Under the pieces are notes generated by a model that was given only the letters and a program-made list of their open reading frames with translations, was not told the DNA's origin and made no database searches. From positions 310,001-374,000 of the forward strand of contig SADC01001302.1 in NCBI GenBank assembly GCA_004194705.1: DNA of 64,000 nt, given 5' to 3'. The translations under genes and the position numbers were made by a program. Positions 44,801 to 55,046 of this stretch are shown here, one piece after another; the stretch's first letter is position 1; every line of letters begins with the position of its first letter. This DNA is from Ditylenchus dipsaci (taxonomy: Eukaryota > Nematoda > Chromadorea > Rhabditida > Anguinidae).

Positions 44801-45236
44801 CCCCCTCTGAAGCAAGAGCTTGGGCGCTGAACCCTTTCTAGAAGTCATTGCAAAAAGCCCAGGATATCTATAGAGAAAATACGGTGACAGTTGTTGTTAC
44901 CCAAACTAGTGATTTGCTCTAAAAATAGGCGAGCACGCTCTTCAGAAAAAGTATACAGATTATCTTTGGGCAACACTGCAGGCATTCTTCCATCTTGCCA
45001 AACAACTAATCCATACAAAACTGAGACACACAAACTGAGAAGCAACCAGTGAAAAAAACCGAGCTGAGGCTAAAAATGAATAAAATTATAAGTTATGTTT
45101 AAAAAGTAATGCTAACTTGTTTTGGAATAATTTGTTGAAATATTTCTTCGATATGTTCATTTATATTTTTAAGCTCATTTGTGCCACCAATATTTCGGTC
45201 AACAACCCTCCGAACCCGTAATTCACTGTTAGGCAT
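38890..45236 (-). CDS. ERMP1: Endoplasmic reticulum metallopeptidase 1-like (M28 peptidase, multi-pass)
   Basis: ER membrane zinc aminopeptidase-type protein. About 26 exons, start at 45236. The order seen is a cytosolic N-terminus, TM1 ([18 protein letters not shown], 44901-45069) and [17 protein letters not shown]. The M28 domain follows, with [22 protein letters not shown] (zinc His/Asp), GATDDAVSC (zinc Asp), [12 protein letters not shown] (catalytic/zinc Glu), [28 protein letters not shown] and [17 protein letters not shown] (last zinc His). Next come several membrane segments (43000-40885, e.g. [20 protein letters not shown]) and a luminal C-terminal domain, with [20 protein letters not shown], ending at 38890. 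Most introns are 40-60 bp; three are enlarged by MITEs. A break lies in the A7 run near 43855. The closest conserved family is animal ERMP1/FXNA. Gene symbol by family resemblance. Confidence 0.92.
40230..40710. repeat. Fold-back inverted duplication including an ERMP1 exon edge
   Basis: The plus strand at 40235-40345 (GTATCTGGTCCTGCATGGAAATC, then CAGATTTGAAGGTTGATGG) is repeated in reverse complement at about 40590-40710 (CCAGCAACCTTCAAATCTG then GATTTCCATGCGGGACCAGATAC). The first arm contains the 5' end of an ERMP1 exon ([12 protein letters not shown] on the minus strand). The second arm is therefore a stray inverted copy of coding sequence. The arms also carry a tRNA-like GGTTCAAATCC box (40308). 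Copies have diverged by about 10-15%. Confidence 0.75.
41800..42065. mobile_element. MITE with CCGACTGGATACAAATACTG ends
   Basis: Inverted repeats ACCGACTGGATACAAATACTGACCGGATAC at the left and the mirrored GTATCCGGTCAGTATTTGTATCCGGTCGGT at the right, about 265 bp apart, in an ERMP1 intron. Inside is CCTTAGTCCCCCTGTTGATTTTTTC, a phrase shared with the Merlin monomers. Confidence 0.75.
42965..43211. mobile_element. pogo-type MITE in an ERMP1 intron
   Basis: CAGTTGACTCTCGATACAAG at 42965 and its reverse complement ending at 43211, each flanked by TA. A 247-bp copy of the family seen at 1232, 3055, 53717 and 61035, with the internal TCGGACCC and GTGGGAACGAACTTT phrases. Confidence 0.85.
44729..44886. 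mobile_element. TACCGTTTTTCCTCTAATA-type MITE in an ERMP1 intron
   Basis: Left end TACCGTTTTTCCTCTAATAGAAC (44726) and right end GAGAAAATACGGTGA (44874), mirrored with a few mismatches; same terminus family as 11967-12652. It sits between exon 2 and exon 3 of the peptidase gene and abuts the exon 2 donor. Confidence 0.6.
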
Positions 45237-45697
45237 CTAAATTATAATTATATAAAAATAAATTGTTGAATTTCTGTTAAAATATAAAAACAATTTTTAA
45301 AAATTTCCATATTGGTTATTTATGTTGTATTGCCAAAAAGCGGTAAAATGTAATACAAAAATGCTATAAAAACATAAAGTTAACTTTTTTATATTTTATA
45401 TTTAATATTCCAGTACACAAAATGGATAAAAATCACAATAAAAATAATATAAGCACGAGAATGCCGATTTGTAAATATTGCGCGTAGTCGTGTAACTGAG
45501 TGCGCTGATCACGGTGAAACTAACAAGGAAATCGCTCGAAAATTCAACTAATGCCATCTTGTAGAGCATAGTCGATTTACTTTATGAAGTTTCAATATTT
45601 TCCCAACAGACGAATAAAAATTGGATAAGAAGACTCAAAACATCGAGCCGGAAACTGCCTTGGTCCCGCCGTGGATTTTCGAAAACATATTTCACTA

Positions 45698-45839
45698 CAG
45701 TCTAACCTTGATGTAGTGACATCTCTAAAAATACGATCCCCAGCTGTTTCCGACAATTTTTTCAGTTCATGCAAAATAAGTGTCAGACTTAAGTGGGGCT
45801 TGAACTTTCGGGGTGTCACCATATAGAAGAACTTGACTG
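45698..45839. mobile_element. Short pogo-type MITE
   Basis: CAGTCTAACCTTGATGTAGTGAC at the left and the imperfect mirror GTCACCATATAGAAGAACTTGACTG at the right, TA on both sides, 142 bp. Contains the family's GTGTCAGACTTAAGTGGGGC. Confidence 0.75.
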
Positions 45840-45841
45840 TA

Positions 45842-46605
45842 AAAAAGATATACCGTATATAATAAGATATAACCTTCCTCAGTAGGCAAAATCGAAAACC
45901 GGCTCCGGAATAACATTGCTGAGGAGTTTCTGTGAATGGATTTTTCGTTTTACTGGTACGGTTTGCAAAAATTTCGAATAAAATGACACAAATTAATATT
46001 TTGAAAAATCGAAAATTTGATCTCCAATGGTACAAACGAAATAAAAAAAATGTACAAACGAAATAAGGACTACCAGACAATTTCTCATACTTTTTCGGTA
46101 AATTCGTGCGAAACAACCAAATTTACCGAAAAATATTTAAAAATATCGCGCGACAAACTCTACAAATATTAGAAATTGTCCGGTACCCGAAATAAGTACC
46201 AAACTTTGTTTATCACACCCAGTTACACCACTATACGCCACAAACCTAGATGTTTTAAAGAACTGATAATTTGATAAAAGGGCACTTTCATGTTTTCGAC
46301 ATCCTAAGACCGATCCCTAAGCGTGTCCTTAAATCAATGGATGACTGTGATAGAAAATGGAGAGCCATAAACTTTCGTTCCCCAAAAAACCAATGTTTTT
46401 GCAATTTGCTTGCATATTGGACTGTGTCTTTGTCAACTTTTTGCTTTAGGTATTGTAAGAAACAACAGTTTTAATGAAATGCTTTTATTGATGAAAAGTA
46501 CAGTTTAATTAAAATGTAATATCAAATGTTTTGACGTTTAAAAAAATCACATAATTTTAAAATCCCATTAAAAAATTTTGGATGTTGATCTTTGGCGCCA
46601 TCGAC
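45842..46605. other. Intergenic between the SDR and ERMP1 genes
   Basis: A MITE-like mirrored scrap (TACCGTATATAATAAGATATAACC near 45852) and AT-rich sequence. The minus-strand frame at 45592-46116 has no domain signature and I do not call it. The 3' end of the dehydrogenase gene lies just right of 46480-46605. Confidence 0.4.
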
Positions 46606-48319
46606 TCACATTTTCTCAAATGGTTTCTGAGGCTCCGCATAGTTGCGCATGCCTCCATCTGCAACCAAAATGGAGCCAGTGATGAAAGAAGCCTCGTCCG
46701 ACGCCAGAAACCATATCACATTGGCCATCTCTCGAGGCTCTCCAGCTCGCTTCATTGGCACATTTCGCTTGATCCAGCTTTCTTGGAACTAAAATTTTAA
46801 GCTTTGTACACCTTTAAACTGCTTTTTTAACTTTTCAAGGAAATGATATAAAATTATAGCTTTTACAGGACAAAAAAATGTGACGTTTGTATTTGTGCAA
46901 AAATCACCTTTTCGAGTCCTTGCTCAGTGGTTCACCACGAAGTTTGAGTTGAGTGCGAATATAACCAGGACTGAAGCACTAAGTTTATTTTTCACAACAC
47001 AAGTATAAGACCCACTTGAGGTTATTGATGCGCACATTTTTTTCAGCAAACAGCACTGAGGCATTTCGGGTATAATGGTCCAGAGCGGCTTTTGCAACAC
47101 TGTAGTACATGTTTTCGGGGTGCTTAATTATTAATTTAGATTTATTTTGCAAAAACTATCGAAAAATTACCGCTTTTTTGCCATCCACACTGCTCACATT
47201 CACAATATTGCCTTTGGTTTTCTCCAGATATGGCAGAGCAAAATTAATTAGTTTGATGCAGCTAAAATTGTCATTTTTGGTGAATTACATAGGACACAGC
47301 ATGAATGAAAAACAATTTAAATTTTGTATTCTGCCTTCGATCCCAAATTTTCATGTTAAATTTGAACCTCTTCAAATTTACGTCCAAAAGGAAGTCCAGG
47401 CTCTCCAGCTCCAAGCTATTCCACCCTCTTCTTCTGGAATTGTGCCTGCGTTGTTGACCTGCATTTTTTTAAAATTTTTTATACTAGTTTTGTGCTATTT
47501 CAACTGACCAGCACATCAATTCTTCCAAATTTCTGAGCAGTTTTCTCGATTATGTCCTTGAGGGTCTTTTCCTCCCGGACATCTCCAAACACCTGCAGGA
47601 TTCGGTCATCCTTGACACCCATTTCTCGGAGCTTTCGAAGAGTTTCTTGCATACCATCTTGGTTTCTGCCATGAATGGTCAAAAAAGCTCCTTCTTGGCC
47701 GAATCTGTAAGCAGCAGCTTGGCCGATACCTGAGGTTGATCCTGGAAAATGTTTTAGATGTTTTATATGTCCATTTTATAATTGTCGATATTTCAGAGTT
47801 ATGTAGATAAATGCTTGTCCTTAACTAACTTTTTTGCAAAAAGTATTTTCAAAAAAATTTGCACAATGGTATTTAACGATCGCAACATTTCTCTCTCAAA
47901 TCCACTATTTTTCATATGTTAAGCTCATGATGCCTTAGAAATTCAGCCATGCCCCAAGCACCAGTTTGACCTGGTCCTAAATTAACGTCAATGTTGCAAG
48001 AAAAATTTTAATTTTTGAAAAATAACTTTCGCTATTTTTTCATGAAAGATATATGAGGAAGCTTTTTACCAAAACAAGCAAGATGTTTTACGTAACAAAA
48101 AAATTATATAAATCAGCCTTTCAAAATCGACAATACAGAAATGTCCCTTGGGAGACAGTAAAAGACATAGCATTTACCGTATTTCGTTTAATAACTCCAA
48201 ATTTAAAGTTATTTTTCTAAACACCTCAAAAATAAAAAAGGGGTTTTCATTTCAGTTCTTGCAATAGTTGAAAACCAACCTGTGATAATCACAACTTTGT
48301 CTGCGAAGCGACGTTGCAT
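46606..48319 (-). CDS. Short-chain dehydrogenase/reductase (classical SDR)
   Basis: NAD(P)-dependent oxidoreductase, substrate unknown. Exons on the minus strand: 48280-48319, 47509-47741, 47368-47458, 47171-47261, 47016-47122, 46908-46970, 46606-46788. Rossmann cofactor motif split by the first intron: KVVIIT then [15 protein letters not shown] (T-G-x3-G-I-G). Also VNNAG, the catalytic Ser in [12 protein letters not shown], Tyr and Lys in [18 protein letters not shown], and the C-terminal [13 protein letters not shown]. About 265 residues as expected. One base break near 47435 after VNNAGT. The first intron (538 bp) is long; others are 45-110 bp. No signal peptide or membrane segment. Confidence 0.92.
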
Positions 48320-48734
48320 TTTTGATAGAATTCAAATAAAAGTATAAAATTAATAGTGAATGAGTGGTATCCATGACAGGTTCGCACAGCTTATATATAC
48401 AGCTCCACTGACCTATCAATAAACACCTTTGTAAATACAGAAAACAATTTTGAGTGCAAAATAAGCATGTTATTGTTTTTCTGGCCTAATTGCAAAAGAT
48501 AGGACAAAAAAGAAGGCGCGGTGACTTTTAGCCTCTATAAGCAAAACAACTTTTAGTTGATAAATAGATGACTCCAAAAAAAGACTGTTCACGAAAAAAT
48601 AAACAAAACTAAAAGTGTCAGTAGCAGAGTAAATAAGAAATCTAATATTTTGTTTTCTTGAAAGTGAGCCACATTATTTTCTATCAACACAGAAAATATA
48701 CGCTCAAGTTCAAAATCAAGCAAAATCGCAGGTA

Positions 48735-49375
48735 ATCGCCTTGGTCGGGCAAACCTTTTTTGCCGCTGATTTAAGTCTTTTTGCAGCTGATTGACGTTTT
48801 TCTGCAGCTGATTTATTTTTCTGTCCAAGACCAACCAAATTTTGCCATATTTTGCAAGAATTCCAATTTTTCAGTCAGGAAATAACTTGGATCGGTCAAA
48901 ATCCCATCCCGAAATGGGCAGAAGCCCCTGAAAGTTGGTTTTTGGGGGTTTACTAAAGGGGGGGGGTAAACTTTTTGCAAAAATTCGATTGAGCGAATCA
49001 GAATTCCGGTCCAATCGGCTGAATCACTCAGAATTTCATCCTTAACCACTCAAAACCACCATAAACCTGGAATTCTGAGCGATTAAACCGATCGGACCGG
49101 GATTCTGATCCGCTCAATCGAATTTTCGCAAAAAGTTAACCCCCCTTTTAATGAAACCCAAAAGCCAACTTTCAGGGGCTTCTGGCCATTCCGGGGTGGG
49201 ATTCTGACAGATCCAAGTTATTTCCTGACTAAAACATTCGAATTCTTGCAAAATATGGCAAAATTTGGTTGGTCTTAGACAGAAAAATAAATCAGCTGCA
49301 GAAAAACGTCAATCAGCTGCAAAAAGACGTAAATCAGCAGCAAAAAAAGGTTTGCCCGCCTTGGTCGACCAAGCT
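48735..49375. mobile_element. 640-bp near-perfect palindrome with QLQK-like repeats
   Basis: Arms CGCCTTGGTCGGGCAAACC...(48735) and its mirror GGTTTGCCCGCCTTGGTCG (49375) meet near 49055. Just inside each end are four ~21-bp repeats of GCAGCTGATTGACGTTTTTCT. On the minus strand these would spell KINQLQKNVNQLQKDLNQRQ, a heptad-like frame. A G-run (48958-48966) and AGAAGCCCCTGAAAGTTGG occur mirrored. Probably a fold-back transposon; coding value doubtful. Confidence 0.75.
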
Positions 49376-50399
49376 GATCGTAAATTAGAACTACCAGACT
49401 TAAATTTTAAAAATAAGATGATTTGCTTGTACATTTAGGATATTTTGGGGAAAATATGTTATTTTATCCAGTGTTTGCTGCTCTTTTGGTGCTAAAAAGT
49501 TTGGCATAAAATTAAAAAACGGTTTGCAGTCAGGGTTCACAGATGTCCTGGTTTAGCAGGAATTTCCCGCTTTTTGATTTTAAAATCTGTTTTTTGTCCG
49601 AGAAAAACAGGAATTTTCGCACATCTCATAGCATTTTATAACAGCTTATTCCTGCTTTTTGTAGACTTTTTGGTTTAAATTCCTGCTTTTTGGAAACAAA
49701 ATCCTGCTTTTGCGATTTTCGATCTGTGAACCCTGTTTGCAGTCCCAAAACATCTTATTAATGAAAGCATTTCTTTTTAAACCAAAAAACTTTGATTTTT
49801 TATTCATTTCCTCAATCGGATTCTTAACTACTGTATATGCTCTAATAAAAGCACGGGTCTTTATTAAAGGATGCTATTTAAAAGAAATTTCGAGCTTTTT
49901 TTCAAAGTCAGCAAACATTTCGCGTCATAAGCTTTTCAAGCTATCTTTGCTTCTTGTTCTTTACAAAAATTCTCAAAATTCACAACATGCTAAAACTAAT
50001 CCGGTAAATCTCCGTTCTCCTTCGGAATATTTTAAGCTGGCCATTTGATAGTTTCCCGAGCTTCTTGAATATTTTTTCCTTGATCCACAGCGCCAATTTT
50101 CGTTTAGTTCCTCAGAGTTATCTACAGTTGTAAAAACCATGAAAACTGAGAGTGAAAAATATGGTGAATATATGTGGTACGATTGCACCATTAACTTTGG
50201 GTCAACCAAATTTTTCTACGATTCTACTTTCGGGAGACATAATCATTTTCAAATCGGTGGGCATCTTTTGTAATCAGATTTACAATATTTTTAATGGAAG
50301 ACAAGAACTTCACAAAGACATCATCCGGGTCAGCAGACTCGAGTGCTTCGCAAGAAGTCAGTTAGCAGTCGTCGTCTGGCTACGCCTCGGCCTTGATGT
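49376..50399. other. Intergenic, no convincing gene
   Basis: Contains repeated 'CCTGCTTTTTG' phrases (49560-49725) and AT-rich filler. Opposed frames at 49710-50209 have no domain signature. Confidence 0.35.
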
Positions 50400-50518
50400 A
50401 ACGGTACCGATATAAAGTTTGGTTGGCCTACAACGAAATTCAACAAAGTTAACCGCGATATAACGGCACCTTCAGTCTGGTCCCCAGGGGCGACAACATA
50501 TCCAAATTTGACTGTATA
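50400..50518. mobile_element. End of a Tc1/pogo-type repeat
   Basis: GATATAACGGCACC and the terminal ATATCCAAATTTGACTGTATAC (mirror of TACAGTCAAATTTGGATAT) with TA flank. A mirrored left end is suggested by GTAACGGTACCGATATAAAG at 50398. Related to the CAGT-ended families in the window. Confidence 0.5.
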
Positions 50519-51399
50519 CAGACACACCTAGTTTTTTTAGTAAGATATATCCTAAAAAGTTTTTTTGTCCTCCTTGTGAAATTATTATTTAGAATGGTCT
50601 TTAAATATATTTATTCTCACAACATGATTATTTTCTTTGAGTCATATAAAATATTACAGTTTCACAGATCACGATCACAAGACAACATTGGAGTCATTTT
50701 ATGCAAATCAATATAAATTCATTTAAAAATATTACTTATTGTATTACTAAATAAGAATCCGCTATTACTTCTTATTGCAATTATATATGTACTAGCTACT
50801 TAGACAACGACAACATTAGCACATTAGACGCCACAAACTAGCTAGTTACACAAATTTTTATTCATTGAGTATAAATGCCGCCTTTTTATGGCCTCATACA
50901 GACTTGCTACCAAAATGTCGATGGATCTGGTAAAATTGTTAGATCTAGGCTAAATATCGATTTGTAAGAAACAGATTGAAAACAGATTTTGAAAGTCATC
51001 CTCGTGTCAAAAAGTTTCATGCTATTTTAATCTGAAAGAGATGATGAAAACGAGGATAAGCTCAAAATTGGTGAATGGTGTTAATTATATGGAGGTTTAC
51101 TTAAAACTGTCATATCTCAGTAAATAAATTTTACTTCAACCAGATTTTGCGACGTTTAGTAACCAACTTAAAAATTTATTGCATTTAAATAGCCTGTAAA
51201 AAAGTTTTTTTGTCGAAAAACATAGATCACTTCTAACCATAAATTTTTGGTTTAAAAATTTTTTATGGCTAAAAAAAAGCTAAGCCCTGATTTGTGGCTC
51301 TATTTTTTTTGATGGACAATGATAACAAATTAGACTGCTAAACTTGATTATACTATCGAAGTGCAATAAACCATATCATTGAAATAAATATATTTTTTT
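50519..51399. other. Downstream region of EPS15, no gene seen
   Basis: AT-rich, likely including the 3' UTR of the gene ending at 51400. AATAAATATA at 51383 reads TATATTTATT on the minus strand; a clear AATAAA on that strand was not found close to the stop. Confidence 0.35.
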
Positions 51400-54300
51400 T
51401 TAAAAACTAATTTGTTCCAAAGATGCAAACTTAGAGAAATCAGCGAATTCTCCAGCACTTCCAGACTTGCTACTTGCTCCACCTCCAAAAGGATCTGGCC
51501 CAGCCAAAGATCCACGGGCAGTAGATAAAGCGCCAAAGAGATCCCCTGAATCAGAGCCTTCAAAGGGGTCTACTGAGATGGCTTTGAAGGGTCAGCTGAG
51601 TCAAATTGCTTGGAGGGACGTGCAGATACTGGAGAAACTACTCCTTCCGCACTCTAAAATTAATTTACCAAATTCTTTGGCGATGATTAATTCAAACATA
51701 CCAAAAGTATTTTCTGAAAGTTATGTTTCAGGACGTCTTCATAGTCCAGTTGCTTAATATTCTCGCTTTTGCCGTCAGAGTCTTGCTCTTTTTCTAGTTT
51801 TTGCAATAGTTCTGTAAGTTCGGCTGTCAGCTTCTCTACTCTACTAGCTTCTTTTTCGTTGGCATCAGTGCGCCGCTCCATCTAAATGATGTTGCAACGT
51901 TGCATTTTTAAGTAGTTCATCGAAAGTTTTAGGAAAGAAGTTATGACTGTTTGAAAGCGGCCAAACTATTTTTCGCTCTTTTTACATAGATTCTACGACC
52001 AGTGATGTAAATCTTGGCACTGGCTAAAATGCTAGAATTCGTTTTGAGCAAGTATTAATATTTGCAGGCCGGTGCCGATGTTGCTACAGCAGGGCTGGGA
52101 ATATTAGTGCCCTTAAACCTGAGCACAGCTTCCGACCCCCCCCCCTCGCAGTCAAATCAGCTTGGAAGACCAAGGCAATTTTTTTGTGCGGGGTTTCAGG
52201 TTCAATTTAGCCGGAATGCTCAAAACAGGTGCCAGAATTTATTTTATTTACTGCCCTTTCTGCGACAAAAATATTAAATAATGGTAAATTTAATCAATTT
52301 TGTATCCAAAACAAGAGGCTCAAAATTCATATGCCGACCAAAACCGCTCTCTAAAGACCAATTCACCCACCATAGTTAACTGGTCCACCAAGTGTTCTAT
52401 CTTGCCATTTTCCTCGTCCAAAGTCCTTTTCACCTGACCATACTTTTCATCTATCTTTTTTTCTTCCTCTTTCAATGACTGCAGAATCTCCTCCTCGGCC
52501 TCAAAATACAATCATTAAAAAAGTTACTCTGAAAACCTACAAAATACTCACAGTGAAATTGTCATTAGCCTGAGATATCTCGAGTTTGACCTTGTCCAAC
52601 CTGTCCTTCTCTGCTTCCAACCTCTCGGTGTGTTCTGTGCACACACCTTCCAACTTACTTATCTTGTCGTCCATCTCAGCTAGCCGTTTGTTGGCCTCGC
52701 CCTTCTGATGTTGCAACTGTTTGACGGTGGCACTCAAGGTCAATAATTCTATTTCCAGGTTCTTGATCTCCGAGTTTTTGACAGTGGTGTCAGCTTCTAG
52801 TTGAAACAAGTCTTGTTCTGCTTGTCTTCTGTTGTCCATTACTTTCTCTATTTCTTCGTTCAGCTCAATTATGCGGGGGTTAGAGCTGGGTAAGCCTGCC
52901 GCTACTGTTGCTCCTGGAGTGCTGTTGTTGGTCTGGAATTGATGGGTAATGGAGAGATAGTTATTTAGATACTTAGAATGAAAAGAAGGAAAAAGAAAAA
53001 GTAATAAAGACTATGATTTACCAAAGATGCGCTGCTGTTGGACACACCCATAGTCCGATTAATAGTAGATGGAGGCACTAGAAAGGCTGGAAGGATTTCT
53101 GGTAATCTGATACCATGTCGACACTCATTAGTTAGTTCAAGTCTGCAAACAAGAAATTTATTAATGGTTTACCTAGAATTAATGGTTTTTTTTATCCTTT
53201 ACAACAAACTTACACCAATGCAAATTGTTCAAGGTTTATACGACCAGCATGAGCCATATCCTTAAATTTATTTGTTTAACTCAAAAGACTGTCTTTGAAA
53301 CTGAAAAAGCATACTACTAGCGCCCATATTTGGGCTAATACATGCTGAGGCAGTCCACAACTCATCAACAACTGCTTGGCATCCACTCCACTCACTAGTC
53401 TGTAATACCAATTTAATTTTTTCCATGATTCCATTCTCTAACCCGTCATAGTCTGTGTCGATCCGACGAAAGTCAGCTTCATATTTGGAGGTATCTATGG
53501 GCCATGAAGTAGCATCCTAAATACTCAATGTTGAACATAACAAGTCAAAATGACTTTTTATTTTACCTTGTCTTCAAAGATAGATTTGAAGCCAGGCGTG
53601 AGGCTCCGATTGGAGTGGCTGGTTTGGATGGAGGATCTGGCATGCCTGAGTTGTTCAGACTGGTGATGCTTGAGGTGCGAGAGTTCAGATTGAGCGCTGG
53701 AAAATGCAAAATAATACAGTCGACTCTCGATATAACAGTCACCCGAAAAGTTCATTCCCTCCTAGGGTTGGACACTTTTTTATCCCAGATTCTGAAGTCT
53801 TTTGCCATTTATCTTTTGTAAGCCTGGTTCGAAAAATTGCAAGCATTGTGATTTTGCGGTCGTTTTTGTAAACAGCAACAATTTCGGTTCTCCATATAAC
53901 GATCATCGACGCTTCTAGCATACACCCTCCCCCCCCCCCATCAAGTGTACCTTTGCGAGTAACATTATGTTGGCAGACAATCACTCACCCATTCTTGGAG
54001 CCTGTCCTCCAGCTCCAGTGCTTGCCCAGAAGTTCTTCTAGATGGAGGCATTGCTTGATTGCCAACCATAGACGGCCCCATTTCCACTGCCATAGCTCCC
54101 AACATACTTCTCTTAGCTGGGTGTACCAATGAGATGGGCAAGCGATCAGGTAGGTCAGCGTTTTGCAAACATTTGTATACCAAGTGCAGAGCCACATACA
54201 TCTCATATCTGTCCAATTGGCCGTCCTTGTCTATGTCTGACAATTCCCAGATTTTGGCAAGATGGGTGTGCGGCAATTGACTGTTGAGAAGGACTGGTCT

Positions 54301-55046
54301 GACAGCCTCACCTGACAACCTTCCATTGACTGGATTCAGGGACTGGAAGATGGCATCATACTTTTGCTGTTCCGCTAAATCTATATCCCACTCTACTTGG
54401 GAGGGCGACACTGGCCCACCACCACTCACTATTGATGGGCTTTTGGAAAGCACAGAGTTAGAGCGTTGAAAGGCAGTGGATGGTGGCTGGCCACCTAGGT
54501 TGAATTGAGGTGGCTGAGCGAGTTGGGCAGTGATTACAGCTGGTTGGAGTGGCAAGCCCTGTTGCACTGCAGCAACAAGCTTAAAGGCAATGTATGCACC
54601 GCGTTTGTCCAAAGAACCTGCTCTACGGTAGTCGGCCAGCTCCCAGATCTGAAACATATTGTCCTCTTCTCGATAAGGCCTACCGAAATTCCCAGCTAAA
54701 TATTTTGAATGTTTTGTCATTTTAAATTTTGATAGGCTGCAAAAAGTATAGTTGTGAATCTATTTCAAATTGTTGCCGAATCAAAATAAATAAAATTTTG
54801 GACCCAATTATAAAACTAAAATTTCTTGCCTGAGACAAATAGACCACATCAATACTGGAGGCTTTGAGAAACTGGGCCGCAATACTAGCATTGACTTCAG
54901 TCAAACCTTGTGGGTTAAGCTAAAATATTCAGGAATTTATTTTACAAAACAACTTATAAAATTTCTTATACTTGCTGATAAAATTGCTCGTAGTAAAGAG
55001 TATGCGGTCCAGAAATATCAGCTGGCTCAAGTGAAGCTGGATTCAT
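51400..55046 (-). CDS. EPS15: EPS15-like endocytic adaptor (three EH domains, coiled coil, DPF tail)
   Basis: Clathrin-coated-pit scaffold that binds NPF proteins by EH domains and AP-2 by DPF motifs. Exons on the minus strand include 54972-55046, 54830-54919, 53989-54648, ~53573-53699, ~53441-53519, ~53315-53400, ~53220-53265, ~53025-53150, ~52555-52930, ~52375-52500, ~51690-51880 and 51400-51655. EH1: YYEQFYQQLNPQGL ... IWELADYRRAGSLDK. EH2: YDAIFQSLNPVNG ... IWELSDIDKDGQLDRYEM, with a canonical calcium loop. EH3: WPIDTSKYEADFRRID ... LAQIWAL. The linker is followed by a coiled coil (EIEKVMDNRRQAEQDLFQLE onward). The tail has two DPF motifs (DPFEGSDSGDLFGAL, GPDPFGGG); no ubiquitin-interacting motif is visible. 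The second intron starts with GC. One break near 51570. A pogo-type MITE is in an intron (53717-53900). Confidence 0.93.
53717..53905. mobile_element. pogo-type MITE in an EPS15 intron
   Basis: Left end CAGTCGACTCTCGATATAAC preceded by TA (53715). Internal GTTCATTCCCTCCTAGGGTTGGACACTTTTTT. A decayed right side, CTCCATATAACGATCATCGACG, near 53890. Same family as 1232, 42965 and 61035. Confidence 0.7.

Noticed and set aside
45592..46116. 174-codon minus-strand frame, the longest in its area
   Set aside because: Crosses a TA-flanked MITE (45698-45839) and has no domain; composition is that of non-coding sequence.
53558..53755. Alternative reading of the EPS15 linker exon as a His/Gln/Ser-rich peptide
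   Set aside because: The neighbouring frame (NSRTSSITSLNNSG) fits the flexible linker before EH3 better; the choice depends on an indel I cannot resolve.
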